Source of the DNA: Cyclina sinensis
Lineage: Eukaryota > Mollusca > Bivalvia > Venerida > Veneridae
Assembly (NCBI GenBank): GCA_012932295.1
Contig: JAAONU010000003.1
Span: 28,940,361 to 29,004,360 of the forward strand
DNA length: 64,000 nt
Reading direction: 5' to 3'
The notes under the pieces were generated by a model. That model worked only from the letters and a program-made list of their open reading frames with translations, was not told where the DNA came from and searched no databases. Within the stretch, counting starts at the first letter, position 1. The number at the start of each line of letters is the position of its first letter. The translations under genes were made by a program, and so were the position numbers. Shown one piece after another: positions 35,666-47,939 of this stretch.

Positions 35666-38600
35666 CAAGAGGGCCATGATGGCCCTAAATCACTCACCTG
35701 AGTCTCATTGCTCATGTTACAAGTATCATTACCGGATGTAATGGGTGTCCGTTGTTCGCAAATTTGAATAAGTTTGCAATAAGTTTGAAGACTCTATGTG
35801 TAATGGTACTCAAATTTCTTAGCAGAAATAGTTTTATTCGAATGACAGACTATTCTCCCCCTTACCAGTTCCTCCCCTGACAGTTCTCCCCCCTAATTTG
35901 AAATATGCCAACAGTTCTCCCCCAATTTTTTTTATAAGTTATTATTTTAGTTTTGACAAGATCTAATGATCACATATTTCTTAATGAAGATTATTCAAAT
36001 GAATGTGATTGATATTAAGTGCAAATCGGTATGTTTATCTAAAACTGGTATGCAATCACGTTTTCTTTTTTATTCAAATTGATTAAAGAACATAAAAAAT
36101 TATTAACATGAAAACATAATCCCAAAATAATGAGAAAAAACAGCTATGTCAGATTTTTTTCTCCTATGAACTTAGATATTTGTCAATCTAAAAAAATATG
36201 ACTTTGAGTAAAGGCTTGGAGAAGAAGAATTTAATGAGTATTTATATATTTCTAATTAAATGAATGTTAAGGAAACTCAAATTTGTTCATTAATTTTGAT
36301 TTACATATGAAGAAAAGTAATGATTGAAAGAGCGTACATATGAATGAGGAATGCAAAATTAATACGAATTTGTTTTGTGTTATGAAATTTATCTTTTTCT
36401 AATATGGGATTTTTGACAAAAAGAATATTTATTAATTTGAATTTTTGACAAATAGAATATTCTTTGAATTTTGGATTGAAAAAAAGGTCATTTTTATTTT
36501 AGAGCTCATCAATATTATGAATGATCATATTTTATACAAAAAACAGTGTCTGTTATATCAATATTATAAAATATCATACTTTTTTTTCTAATTTATATCA
36601 ATTAATAATAACCTTACCCATTTATTAAACATCTAAAAACATCAATAATAATGTATTAATAAAAATGGGGAGGAACTGTCTGCACATGATAATATATTGC
36701 ACATACCGGTATGCAAACAGTCCTCCCCCAAAATAGCGGGAGAACAGTCAGGGAGGAAACGTTAGGGGAGGAACTGGTAAGGGGGAGAATAGTCTGATCA
36801 ACAGTTTTATTCTACAGGTCCCAGTGAACTTGACCTTTGACCTACAGACCCCAAAAACAATAGGGTTCTTCTATTATAACTACCCTATGCAGTTTGAAGG
36901 TTCTGGGTGTAATGGTACTCCAGTTACTGAGCAGAAATAGTTTTCACTCACAGGTCCCTGTAACCTTGACTTTTGACCTACTGACCCCAAAAATGATAGA
37001 GTTCTTTTACTGAGTAAAGACAATCATCCTATGAAGTCTGAAGGATCTGGGTAAAATGGTACTCCAGTTACTGAACAGAAACAGTTTTCACTCTACAGGT
37101 CCCTGTGAACTTAACCTTTGACCTATGGACCCTAAAAACAATAGGGTTCTTCTAACACAATTATCCTATAAAGTTTGAAGGCTCTGGTTGTAATGGTACT
37201 ACTACAGTTACTCTGCAGAAAAACTTTTCACTATACAGGTCCCTTTGACCTTGACCTTTCACATACTAGCCCCAAAAACAATATGGTTCTTCTATTTAGT
37301 AAAAGCAATCATCCTATGAAGTTTGAAGGCTCTGGATGAAATGGTACTCCTGTTATTAAGTGGAAATGGTTTTCACTCTAGAGTTTCCTCTGATCTTGAC
37401 CTTTGGTGGGGAGGGGGGGAAGAGACATAACAATAAACAATTGGAGGTCTAGCCCTTGGTGTTTCAGAGCTGCAGTTTTTTTAAGTTTTCCCTATATAAG
37501 TCCTTGTGTAAAATCAAATGACCCCTGCCCCTGGGTAGGGCCAGTTTTGACCCCAGGGTCATGATTTGAACAACTTAGTAAAGGTCCACTAGACAATGCT
37601 GCACACCAAATATCTAAACTCTAGGCCTTGCGGTTTCTGACAAGAAGATTTTTAAAGTTTTTCCTAACAGGTTCTGAATTGAAGATTCTCAAGATCTGAT
37701 AATATTTGGTAGAAACAGAACCCCGGAGAAGAACCAATTTTGTAAGCTAATACAAACCTGTTTTGGAAGTCATCTCCAGGTTTTGAGAACAGTGCTTGGA
37801 AAGGCCAAAGGATCAATTTGATAATGCCTTCTTAGATGCCTGAACATGCTGGCTATTCCACCTGAGCTTGCCACTTCAACCTTGCAGATGTTCCAAAAGG
37901 CCTTTTTCTCATTCACTTTTGAGAAGAACACCCACACGTTAGGCTTTCATGCTGACATTTCCAGACAAATTTTTCAGTCATTAGTTTCGTACAGAGTTGA
38001 CCATAACTGTCTCCCTTTGTATAGGTACAGCTAAAACCCGGTAACCGTACCGTACGGAAAGACAGAAAACTTGTGATAACTGATTTACCAGTATATTGAT
38101 CCAGCCCTATCCTATATAAGCCTACATAAAATCAAGTGACCCTGGGGCTGGTCTACTAGACAATGCAGCATAAAAAATTTCTAACCTCTAAGGCATACAG
38201 TTTCAGACAAGAAGATTTTCAAATATTGAATATTTTACACAAATAGGATCCCCAGCATGGGACCAATTTTGACCCCCAAGAGACAAAATTTGAATAAATT
38301 TGGTAGAGGTCCACTAGACAATGCAACACCCAAAATATCTAACCTCTAAGGCATAGAGTTTCAGATAAGAAGACATTAATAATCTTTCCTATATAAGCCT
38401 ATGTAAAATTATGTGACCCCGGAGCAGAACAATTAGTGACCACAAGGGCATAATTTGAACTATCTTGGTAGAAGACCTCTAGATGATGCTCCATGCAAAA
38501 TGTTTAAGGTCTATAGCTTACAGTTTTTCAACAAGAAGATTTTCAAAAATCAAATATTTTACACAAATTGAGTAGGGTCAATTTTGACCACATGGACATA

Positions 38601-39693
38601 ATTTGAACAAACTTGGTATAGGTTTTCTAGACTATGCAAAATACAAATTATTTTAGCTCCAATGCATATTGTTTCAGACCAGATGATTTTTTAAAATTTT
38701 TCCTATATAAGCCTATGTAAAATCAAGTGACGACCCCAAGGCAGGGCCATTAATGACCCAGGGGCATAATTTAAACAGTCTTGGTAGAGAACATCTAGAT
38801 GAAGTTCCATGCAAAATATCCAAGGTTATAGCTTACAGTTTCTCACAAGAAGTATTTCAAAGCTTTTACATAAACAGGACCTCCGGGGCGGGGATAATCT
38901 TGACCCCAGAGAAATAATTTTAACAAACTCGGTAGAGGTCCACTATTCAAAGCTTCATGCCAAATTTCAGAACTCTAGACCAAGTGGTTTCAAACAAAAA
39001 GATTTTTAGAGATTTTATTCTATATTTCTATGTAAAACATGTGACCCTCGGGCAGGGCTCAGAGTGAATTGAACAAACTTGTTAGAGGTCCACTAGAAAA
39101 TGCTTCTCACCAAATTTCAGACCTCTGGTCATAGCAGTTTTAGACAAGAAGGTTTTTTAAAGGTATTTCCTCTATATTTCTATGTGAAACAAGTGACCCT
39201 TCAAGTGGGACATAATTTTTAAAAAGTTGGTAGAGGCCGATTAGGCAATGCTTCGTGCTAAATTTTAAACTCTAGGCCTTGTGGTTTCAGACAAGAAAAT
39301 TTTTTAAGATTTTCTTCTATATTGCTATGTAAAACTTGTGACCCCTTGGGCAAGGCCAAAGGTGACACAAGGGACATTATTTGAACAAACTTGGTAGAGG
39401 TCTGCTAGACAATGCTTCACACCAAATTTCAGATCTCTGAGCTTAGCAGTTCTAGACAAGAAGATTTTTAGATTTTTTCATTCTTCTTACGATGAACCAA
39501 AGTTCTTCATGGAATGGAATTCTTTGAACATCTTCGGTAATGTTTCATGCAAGGAAAATTCCTGCAAAATTTTTCATCTTTCACCTAATAGTTTAGAAGC
39601 GGATGTTGTTTAAAGTAAAAAGCTGATGGCACACGACAGACACAGAGCGATCACAAAAGTTCGCCTTGAGTACATAGTGCTAAAGTGAGCTTA
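35666..39693 (-). mobile_element. Large HINE-like (pearl/Helentron-type) element or composite
   Basis: The left end CAAGAGGGCCATGATGGCCC forms a hairpin and is followed by CACTCACCTGAG. The right end is GTGCTAAAGTGAGCTTAAAA. The interior holds two monomer families: 'gaccttgacctttgac' type (36830-37420) and the 9550-10830 type (37430-37680 and 38090-39690). A foreign inverted-repeat element interrupts it at 35840-36802. At ~4 kb it may be two or more elements; 37680-38090 does not fit the monomers. Confidence 0.65.
35840..36802. mobile_element. 963-bp TIR element with iterated subterminal motifs, nested in the HINE
   Basis: Both ends read inwards CAGACTATTCTCCCCC then TTACCAGTTCCTCCCC; about 32 bp are perfect. 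Inside each arm the motifs CAGTTC(C)TCCCC recur two or three more times. The core is extremely AT-rich with no ORF. AGTTTTATTC occurs immediately outside both ends (35830-35839 and 36803-36812), a 10-bp target duplication splitting a repeat monomer. A 9-11 bp duplication points to a Mutator-like (MULE) MITE. Confidence 0.8.
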
Positions 39694-40899
39694 AAAAAAT
39701 GAAAGGTCCAAAACTAAGTGAAAAATCATCGGAGAGGGATGCAACAACAATATGCTCAGTAAAGCTTGGTACTTATGATTCTTGCAAGGTATTATTAAAA
39801 TCTTAGAAAGTTTCTGAGAAACAGTCCTTACAAATTTTGTCTATGGATGGCTAGATAGCCTGCTGGACTGACCAACGCACATGAACCAATATAGCCCCCA
39901 GACATTCTATCTACGGGTATAACAAAACACATTTGCAACATGATATAAAACAGAAGAAAACCCCTGCATTTCCTGACAAAATCTGCTTGTCGCCGAACCA
40001 CTTTGCGACATCATTTTGCAGGCTGTAATTTCCTAAAATCAACTTTCCAAAAGCAGTTCACAAATAAAGAAATTTTGCAGTAGAATATTTTACTGCTTCT
40101 AAAAAATAACTGTTACTTATATGTTCTCTTTGTTTAATTCTATCTACATATACATAGTGTGATTTCGCTTTTAGCACATTCTATTATCAAAGCCAGAAAT
40201 AGATTTTTCAGGGAAACCCCTGCAAGAACACTTACGACTGAATTTACACAGCGGGTAGAAGCTCAAGCACAGAATCTACATTCAGTGATCTTCGCTGTGG
40301 ACAAGGACTCTTGAGAATTTCGTGACATCAAGCAATGGTTTCAGAGATATGGAGATTTTCTTTGGAAATGCGCAAACATCAGCTGTTTTCTTCTATTCTC
40401 TTGCATGTCAAAAAGGTTTAGCAATTTGTTTTGGTAAGCTTTAGTCATCAGTGTTTGTTGATGGTCAGAACTGATAGATATCAGCAAGTGCATTTCAGCA
40501 AATGCCACATGAATTCTCAGTGGACGGGACAGGTGTGCTTTTCATTCTTTGAATCATATTTTCTGAAAAGAGGCCAAGTATACAGTTTCTGACACTTTAG
40601 TGACTACAATTAACAAAAAAAACCGATTTTAAGCTCATGTGCTTTTTGGTATCAATTACTCACTACTGGACTGTTTTGAATCAAAACCCTAATGGTAGAG
40701 TGGGTGGGGTTTCTGACCAATGTGAGTTAAGCTGATAAAGTTAAAATAGCTTATATAGCAGAATGTTTTTCGATTCAATAATAATCCAGCAGCAGCATCA
40801 CCTATGCCATATTGCTTTCAGTTTCAAAACAGAAAATTTAGAAATATACGACACAATAGATTAAAATAACTTATTTATGAAACACGTATTAATCATTTA

Positions 40900-41110
40900 C
40901 CAATATAAGTTTCTTAATTTTGCGCTGACATCTTCAAATACTTTTCCATCTTGTCAACAATTCACAATTCACGCTGAGTTTTTGCAAGTTAACTCCCTTT
41001 TCGCGCCGAAAAAAATCCTGGCACTACCGTAAGGTGTAAACGCCGCTACCCGGAATCCAATAAAAACAAAAGACGGAAATAGGATAGATATGTACTATTT
41101 GCACGTATAG
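40900..41110 (-). promoter_or_regulatory. Possible first exon and promoter of the RING gene
   Basis: A local CpG-rich patch (TTTTCGCGCCGAAAAAAATC, then CGCCGCTACCCGG) stands out from AT-rich flanks upstream of the RING gene. On the minus strand a GTAAAT donor near 40904 could end a non-coding exon. In it an ATG opens an 11-codon frame ending TAA, which would be a short upstream ORF. Inference only; no transcript evidence. Confidence 0.25.
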
Positions 41111-41400
41111 TGAAAATAAACTTTTAGCATTGCAATCAGCCTAATTTCACATCTTTTGTTGAAAATGTCTGTATTAAGTCTTTAACTTGGATCTGTACTC
41201 TTTGATTATGTTTTTTACCTAGCATAACATTCCCGATTTCGCCCACAATATCCCACTAACCGTTTGATGAATTTATTGTTTCAGTTTTTTGTTTAATATG
41301 TTATTCATATATTTGTAGACCCCATTGAACGCGAGCTTTCAGTTTAATTGGTGTATGGCTATTTCCACGTTTAAACTTCTCAGAAATATTACCAAGCCAC

Positions 41401-41466
41401 ATGGTTCTGCCTCATCGATTTATCACCTATAAACCTGTACCCGGCTACATGGATAAATATCAAAAG
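41401..41466 (+). CDS. Possible orphan first exon
   Basis: ATG opens MVLPHRFITYKPVPGYMDKY and stays open for 22 codons to AAG followed by GTTAGT, a usable donor. The residue mix looks protein-like, and it sits ~300 bp from the CpG-rich patch. No continuing exon was found on the + strand to the right, and I do not recognise it. It may be chance. Confidence 0.2.
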
Positions 41467-41758
41467 GTTAGTATATAATAATGGTGTATCCATCTGACTG
41501 GCTATTTCAAGGTATTTGATTGTTTAATTCACAACTGAGTTCAAATTGAAATTTGCTCAGATGTTCATTTAATGCAATATATTCCGTGAAAATATATCCA
41601 CATTGATATTTATATTTGTCTATATATTTGTATGTTACAACGTGAAATTATTATATATTCAATTTAAACCATAGGTGACTTATAGGCCAGTTCGGCCGGA
41701 TGTATTGATATATATAATATAGCTGTAGACTGATGCTAAGTCACTATGATAAATAGAA

Positions 41759-42061
41759 AATAATAGGTTAGTGTTTGTTTTGGGGGTTAACGCCGATTTC
41801 AACATATGTTATATCTCGGCGGTCAGTCCACCTAACCGGTTTTTCTGGATAACTAACCAGTAATTGCCAATTTCTCCGCAAGTGACTGACTACTGTTCCC
41901 ACATGATCTACTCTGAATCAGCGGTGAGAGACAAATGAACACAAGACACAATGTTTGAGATCAATTGTCACGGAGAAATTTTGCCCTGCCTTCGGCTCAA
42001 TCGACAAATTCCTACGCCTTGCAAGATAAACTTTCTCATATTAAGACACTAACCTATTATT
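41759..42061 (-). repeat. SINE-like repeat bounded by a 16-bp inverted repeat
   Basis: Reverse-oriented copy of the repeat at 24399-24645, about 70 bp longer at its 5' end. AATAATAGGTTAGTGT at the left edge is perfectly inverted at the right edge (ACACTAACCTATTATT). Either a small inverted-repeat element carries this sequence or the flanks are coincidental. Confidence 0.6.
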
Positions 42062-44849
42062 CTATTTGTCCTGTCACATCTAACATTTGGAAATAATTTC
42101 TTTAAAGTGTTTCAAATTAAGTTAATGTCAAGGTTATCCGCCAGGGGTACATATACACAAAACATTGTTCCAAAGTTTCAATAATTTTATTTCCTTAAAT
42201 GATCACTATATTGTAAGATCTACATATTGAAATATTGAATTTTTTTCAAGTAGTCTCTGTTTGTAATAACAATTTTATCACTTCCTTCTGATTATAAACA
42301 CAAAGGTATTCTGTGACGTATCATGTGCCGTATATAGCAAAATTTATACGGCACCCCTTTATCTGGTGGGATATGAATTAATTGACAGGATAAAAGATTA
42401 TCTCATACCTTTCAGGTGTAAGGGATGCTGGAATTATTCTGTTCTTATAAGGATTCTGTATGAAGAGTGTTTTGTAAAGTGTCTAGGCAAATATTGACAA
42501 CGTTCAGCCGGTTGGGAGCCTGTGTTAGGTTGCTGTGCAGCCGAGTTGATCAGTCCAAAGACGCAGTCTGACTGAAGTTCACGATCTAGGATATGATTTT
42601 AATCAGATTGTCCAAAGACGTTACCGGTGTACTTGCTGAAATATTGGTTTTATTTGGGACTATCATTTCTAGATTCATTGAAGTGGCAGTAAGGTTACAA
42701 AAAATAAAATTTCAGTTTACAAAATGAGGACAGCTCTGATGTTTTATTGTCCCAATGTGCTTCCAATGGAGGATTTTTTGGACGTATTTGATCGCAGAAT
42801 TCGTCGACATCAACGCATTATTTAAAGTCCAAGGATTACACTGATTTTACTGATAAAGAAAAAATAAATGTACTGATAGGATAATGATCGAAAGTATGTT
42901 CTGTTCACTCTCAAGCAATGTTGATATATGTCTTTCTTTCGTATTCATGTCATTTCTTCAAGAAAACGCCTCTTTTTTAAATTTATCATCATCTGAAAAA
43001 AACACTGTACTTTTCTTCTAACATGTTCATTGATTTAAAAAGCAAATAATAACTACTTAGTCCCTGTGATCCTGGGACTTTAAAGATCCAGTTTCCCTTT
43101 CAAAAATAACGTACACTAAAGTAACAGAATTTACACATTGTTTACAATTATCCTCCAAATAACATCCCCATTTAAACATCTTTAGGAAACATCAACGGTT
43201 TCACTAATTTGATAATAGATCCACTGAATGCAAAATGCTTAGTCAAGAGACACAAGTAGGAAGCAAACGTAACGAATGTCAATTTATAAGCGCGTAACAA
43301 GGCGGCAGTACATACTACTCTGAATAGAGGCTACAAGTTGATGGAAACAAATCAAATGTTATTGTCTTTAATTCTGACGATAAATCCTACGTACAATGAT
43401 TATATCTAACAAACTGTTCCAAACTATTGTTGTTTAGTAGTCATGTTAAAAGGGACCTTAATCTAAATATTTTTATTAACCGGAAAGGCTAGAAAATCTC
43501 ATTTTAGATATAAAAAAGTTAAACTTGATAAAGTGTAAAGTTCGAAAAAAAGATATTCGATACATACGTTACCCCGGTATTATTGTATTGCTGTAAGGTG
43601 TGAAGAGTAGACATATTGGAGTAGAGAGTCCTTTTATTGGAAAAAAAAAACATTTGAAATTTGTAAAGGAAATTCCTGAAGTTCATTGTAAAGCATTATT
43701 GTTGCCTACAGAGCTGAATTGAATACGTTACCATGATGGCAATGAATGTTATTGTAGTGTTTAAAATACTGGGGCTATATTACGTTATCAAGGGAATCAC
43801 TAGCATTCAATTTGTTCAGACCACTGAACACATTAGTATCGCCATCTATTTTCAACAACCTAGGTTTATCATTATAACTTTGAATATAGATTGAAATAAA
43901 ACTGCTTTTAGCAAATGTAAAACTGAAGGCGAATGAAGAGTGTTTCCAAGATATAATAACAAGCCTGACAGTAAGTTCATTACTGTGTTAATTCAACGGC
44001 AGTGCTCTCAACCTTTCTCTACACAAAGAGACAGGCACTTTCAATTCATCTTTATGAAAAAATATATGCTAGAAACAAGTGCTATTAAAGATAAGGAACA
44101 TTTTCTACTATATTGTATTGACCATTGTAATCATCGAGATACCTATAGATCAATTTATCTAGTATACTGAAAAGGGAGGATCTATTTGTCAGCAATAACT
44201 GAAATTATGTTTGAATTGAAATTCTTTAAAAGTTTCAAGGGGTGACGTCCTCTTTCATATCCAGTTGTTGTTTGCAACATAGATTAGTCTATTACGATCA
44301 TGTTATTGCTTGAGGCATTTACATTTCTCAACATAGTGTGTATACTTGTTTTGTTTAGTTACCTCTACCAGTTGTTGTGTATGTAGCAATAAAATAATGA
44401 AATAGATTGGCTCTAGACTGTGTTTGATTCACGGAGAACCGGAATTTTTCTAAGTCCCCATGACACACCGTTCAATTGGGTTTGTGAACGGCCGTTATCC
44501 GCGAACGACGGCAGGCTGTGTACATGACGATATTTAGGTGCAGGTGAGTAATTTCCTTATTTTTTATGTTCCCGCAAGAACTTGGTATAAACAATTGAAC
44601 AATTTAGGTAACTTCATATTCTAAAAGGGCTCTTCCGTCGAAATCATGTTTTGAACAGTGTTTAATCAACGTGCAATCGCACAAAAAGTGTGCAAATCTT
44701 TGACTGAATGAATCATTTGTTGATTCTTTTTCGCAAAACTGAAATACAAAATGTATTCCAATATAAAGTTTGATTATTTCTGTGTTAGTATTCCAAACTA
44801 CAGCTTCCAGTTCGCAGTTTCTGCAAAGTTATTATTATATTTAGTTATG
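42062..44849. other. Intergenic, no gene seen
   Basis: AT-rich. A compact hairpin, GTGCCGTATA / TATACGGCAC with a 10-nt loop, lies at 42325-42354. The ORF at 43940-44170 has no supporting splice sites or recognisable family and is treated as chance. Confidence 0.45.
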
Positions 44850-45240
44850 GATTTCTTTGAAACTTCACAGGAATGTTTGTCACCAAGCCTTGTTGTGCAT
44901 ATCGTCAGGAGTTTCTGCTCAGATTATTTTTGGCAGAGTTATGGGCACTTATTACTCTAACTTCTATATTAAAATCTTGTCCACGCTTCATCTCCAAAAC
45001 CACTGGAGGATTTCATTGAAACTACACAGGAATGATGGTCACCCCTAGCCGTGCTTATCGTCAGGAGTTCCTGGTCGGATTATTGTTTGTAGTGTTATTG
45101 GCACTTAGTCATTTTTTACTATAACTTCTATATTAAAATCTTGTCCTAGCTACATCTCTAAAACCGCTAGGGGGATTTAATTGAAACCAGAATGTTTGTC
45201 ACCAAACCTTGTTATATATAAAAAAGGGAATAAAACAATA
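44850..45240. repeat. Degenerate tandem repeat, ~170-bp monomers
   Basis: Two and a half copies: GGAATGTTTGTCACC / GGAATGATGGTCACC, 'cgtcaggagttt/cctg', 'aacttctatattaaaatcttgtcc' (twice) and 'aaaaccact/gctagg' recur at ~170 bp. Same general class as the other bivalve-type monomer arrays. Confidence 0.8.
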
Positions 45241-47939
45241 TTGTTCGTATTCAAGGCCAAACTCACAGCTTTCTGTTTCATTGAATAATTATGTCTTCAA
45301 CCTTCATATAAGAATCTGAAGCAGAAAAATATTACTTTACCATTTACCTTCAGTCATGCTCTAGTGTTTGTATGATCTCTTTTCCACAGGCATATTCAAT
45401 TATATATGTACACCAGTTTCATTTCAAAGCTACATTTCGGGGGCATATGTCAATTTCCAGTGACAGCTCTTGTTTACTAATGAAATGGGCATGAACTGAG
45501 ATTTTGGTAATGACAACCGTCGTTAATAGAAAAAAATGATGATGACGAATTTCTTTTGAACTTAAATAGTTCCTTTGATTAGAAGAGGAATGAAATCATG
45601 CACTTTTAGAAAATTACCCAGTTCATGATCATGAACGCATTTATTTCAATAAAATCATGTACAAGACATTCTAGTGCAAAACTGATTGGAGATTTGTTTT
45701 GATTTCTTAATTTGTTTGGATTATTTCATCATCCTTTATAATAATTAAAGGAGCCTATGAACATCTAAGTTCGTGACTACAGACTTAATACGCTACATCA
45801 TACTATACTTTGGTACATAACACGAGAAAGGAGAGATTGACGCCATCAAGAGATTGGAAGAACCTAAATAAAAGACTACAAACTAGAATTGTCACCGAAT
45901 GATGTCAATGCCCCCGAAGTGGTGATTTGACCTTTGAGCTGATGACGTTTGGAGTTACACGCGACCGACACGAAACCGGTATACGTTCGGAAGTGGTGGG
46001 GCATAAAAAGGGAATCACCTAAAACTATTGTTCATGTCAAAATCTTGTGGGAACAAAAAAAAATCAGGCAAATACTCGTTTGCACCAAAATATCGACATC
46101 TACACAGCCTGCTGTCATTCGCGGATCAAAACCGTTCGCGAAACCGGTTGAACGATGTACATAAGTACATTTGTTTTCATTTATTTTTTTCCCGACCGTG
46201 GGCAACTAGGTCTTACAGGCTCAAAACACTACATGTGTTAGTAATACTAGGTTATTTTCTATGCACAGCATACATGCTCTCCGGATGAGTCTTACTGGAC
46301 AAAAAGGAAAGGAATAGTTGAGAGATAAAGATATCAATGAGCAGGCTAGATATAGCTAATATGTAATGCTTTTGATACTCTATGGTCGAAAGCCTGGGAG
46401 GATAGTATAGTAAGATCTTGTGTTCTTTAAATGTTAAGAACCTTCAAAACATTGAGAAGTCAAGTGACAAAAACACAGTGCTTTGCTTTGCTCAGTAAAG
46501 GGGAGATACGAGTTGTCTGTCAAGAATGGGTGATCAATGCCTATGAAGATTATATAATTCTGCCTTGCAGTTAACGACAGCACCTGGTAGACAAAGCAAT
46601 AACAATATAGTCATTTATTATTTCACATTATTAAATTATTACAACATCACATTTTAAGAAAACACTAAAAAGGTGAAACAGTAAAAGCATTGACGCAATT
46701 ATCGTATTAAAAAAACACACACAAAATATTCAGTACAAATACTGTAATAACTTTGATGTAGGCACATTATTTAAAATCACATAATTGTAAATCACATAGT
46801 AAAATTTCATTTTACACATTCTACTATATTGCACTTCCTCCAAAAATGAATAAGGTACATGGTAGTTCTTTAATAAAATTCACCGGACGGTTTATGAATG
46901 AAATATGTATGTAAGATTTAATTATTTTAATATATACTATATATTTATATAATGTTTCCGCCAATAAGTCCTTAATTTGCCTGAGATATTTGCTCAAAAT
47001 CTTTCATAAGTTAAAATTCTTCGAAAAGTCATAAACATAACTATTGGGTCAAACAAAATATGATTGCTCGAATTATCTCTCTGTACTGTAAAAGATTTTT
47101 TTAACAAGACCAATAATTTCTTATTATCTTATGGTAAAAATTCATAAGTAAAACAGCATTGTTTTAACCTAATATACATATGTATTCCCATATAGAAGAG
47201 AAAAAGTACGTATCACAAAAGATTAATTATTGTAATAACATAAATTAGAAACTGTTAACTGAAAGTATATATTAGTACTCAATTTAACAATGAATCGATC
47301 CCATTTTCTTTTTTTTCACTACAGGGGATGTAATATTCTAACGTTTCTGATTAGTAGGTTATATGATACGTTTAAATCCTCAAGTAAAGTACAACTAACA
47401 AATATCAAATCGACAATACTTAACATCAATTCATCACCATTAGGTCGCTGTTTTGAAATGTATATCGATATGAACTTTTACTGAACTATGAAGAATTGTT
47501 AGACATACAACTGGTCTCTCTGAGAAGTTACAGGTAAGTGTGTAGTAATGGTATCTCACATGAAGACAAAAACATACAAAAACAATCACAGAGTAAAATA
47601 AAGTAGGAATCAAACAAAAATAAAAAAATTTCAAAAGTACATCACAGACAAAATACTGTTTTGTTAACAATGATTCAGGACAATGTCCGACTGTATGTTT
47701 AGACAAATAACTGTTAGTAAGACAGACTGATTCCGTGTCTACAATAATAACATGGCATTCAAAAGATGTGAGTAGCACATTAAGTGTTTTAACTATATTT
47801 TAATGACCTAATATATGTCTGTCTTGAAGCTCTTCTTTGGTAAAAAAGACAGTACTTTGTGTCATAACTAGAAAAATCTAAATAAAATATCTACTATAAC
47901 ACGATGGTATTTAAGGTCTTAGCAAAAACATTCTTCAGA
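45241..47939. other. Intergenic and presumed ADGF 3' UTR
   Basis: No gene seen. The minus-strand AATAAA nearest the ADGF stop that I would consider is at 46614-46619 (TTTATT on +), which would give a ~1.3 kb 3' UTR; this is a guess. The overlapping ORFs around 45949-46288 show no family features. Confidence 0.35.

Noticed and set aside
25223..39693. CRISPR-like interpretation of repeated hairpin words
   Set aside because: Eukaryotic interspersed repeats with diverged monomers, not regular repeat-spacer arrays.
45949..46288. Overlapping + strand ORFs of 71 and 86 residues
   Set aside because: No splice context, no family features, and two frames equally open; treated as chance.
47440..47778. 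112-residue minus-strand ORF 3' of ADGF
   Set aside because: Composition is hydrophobic/AT-driven with no domain; position fits 3' UTR.
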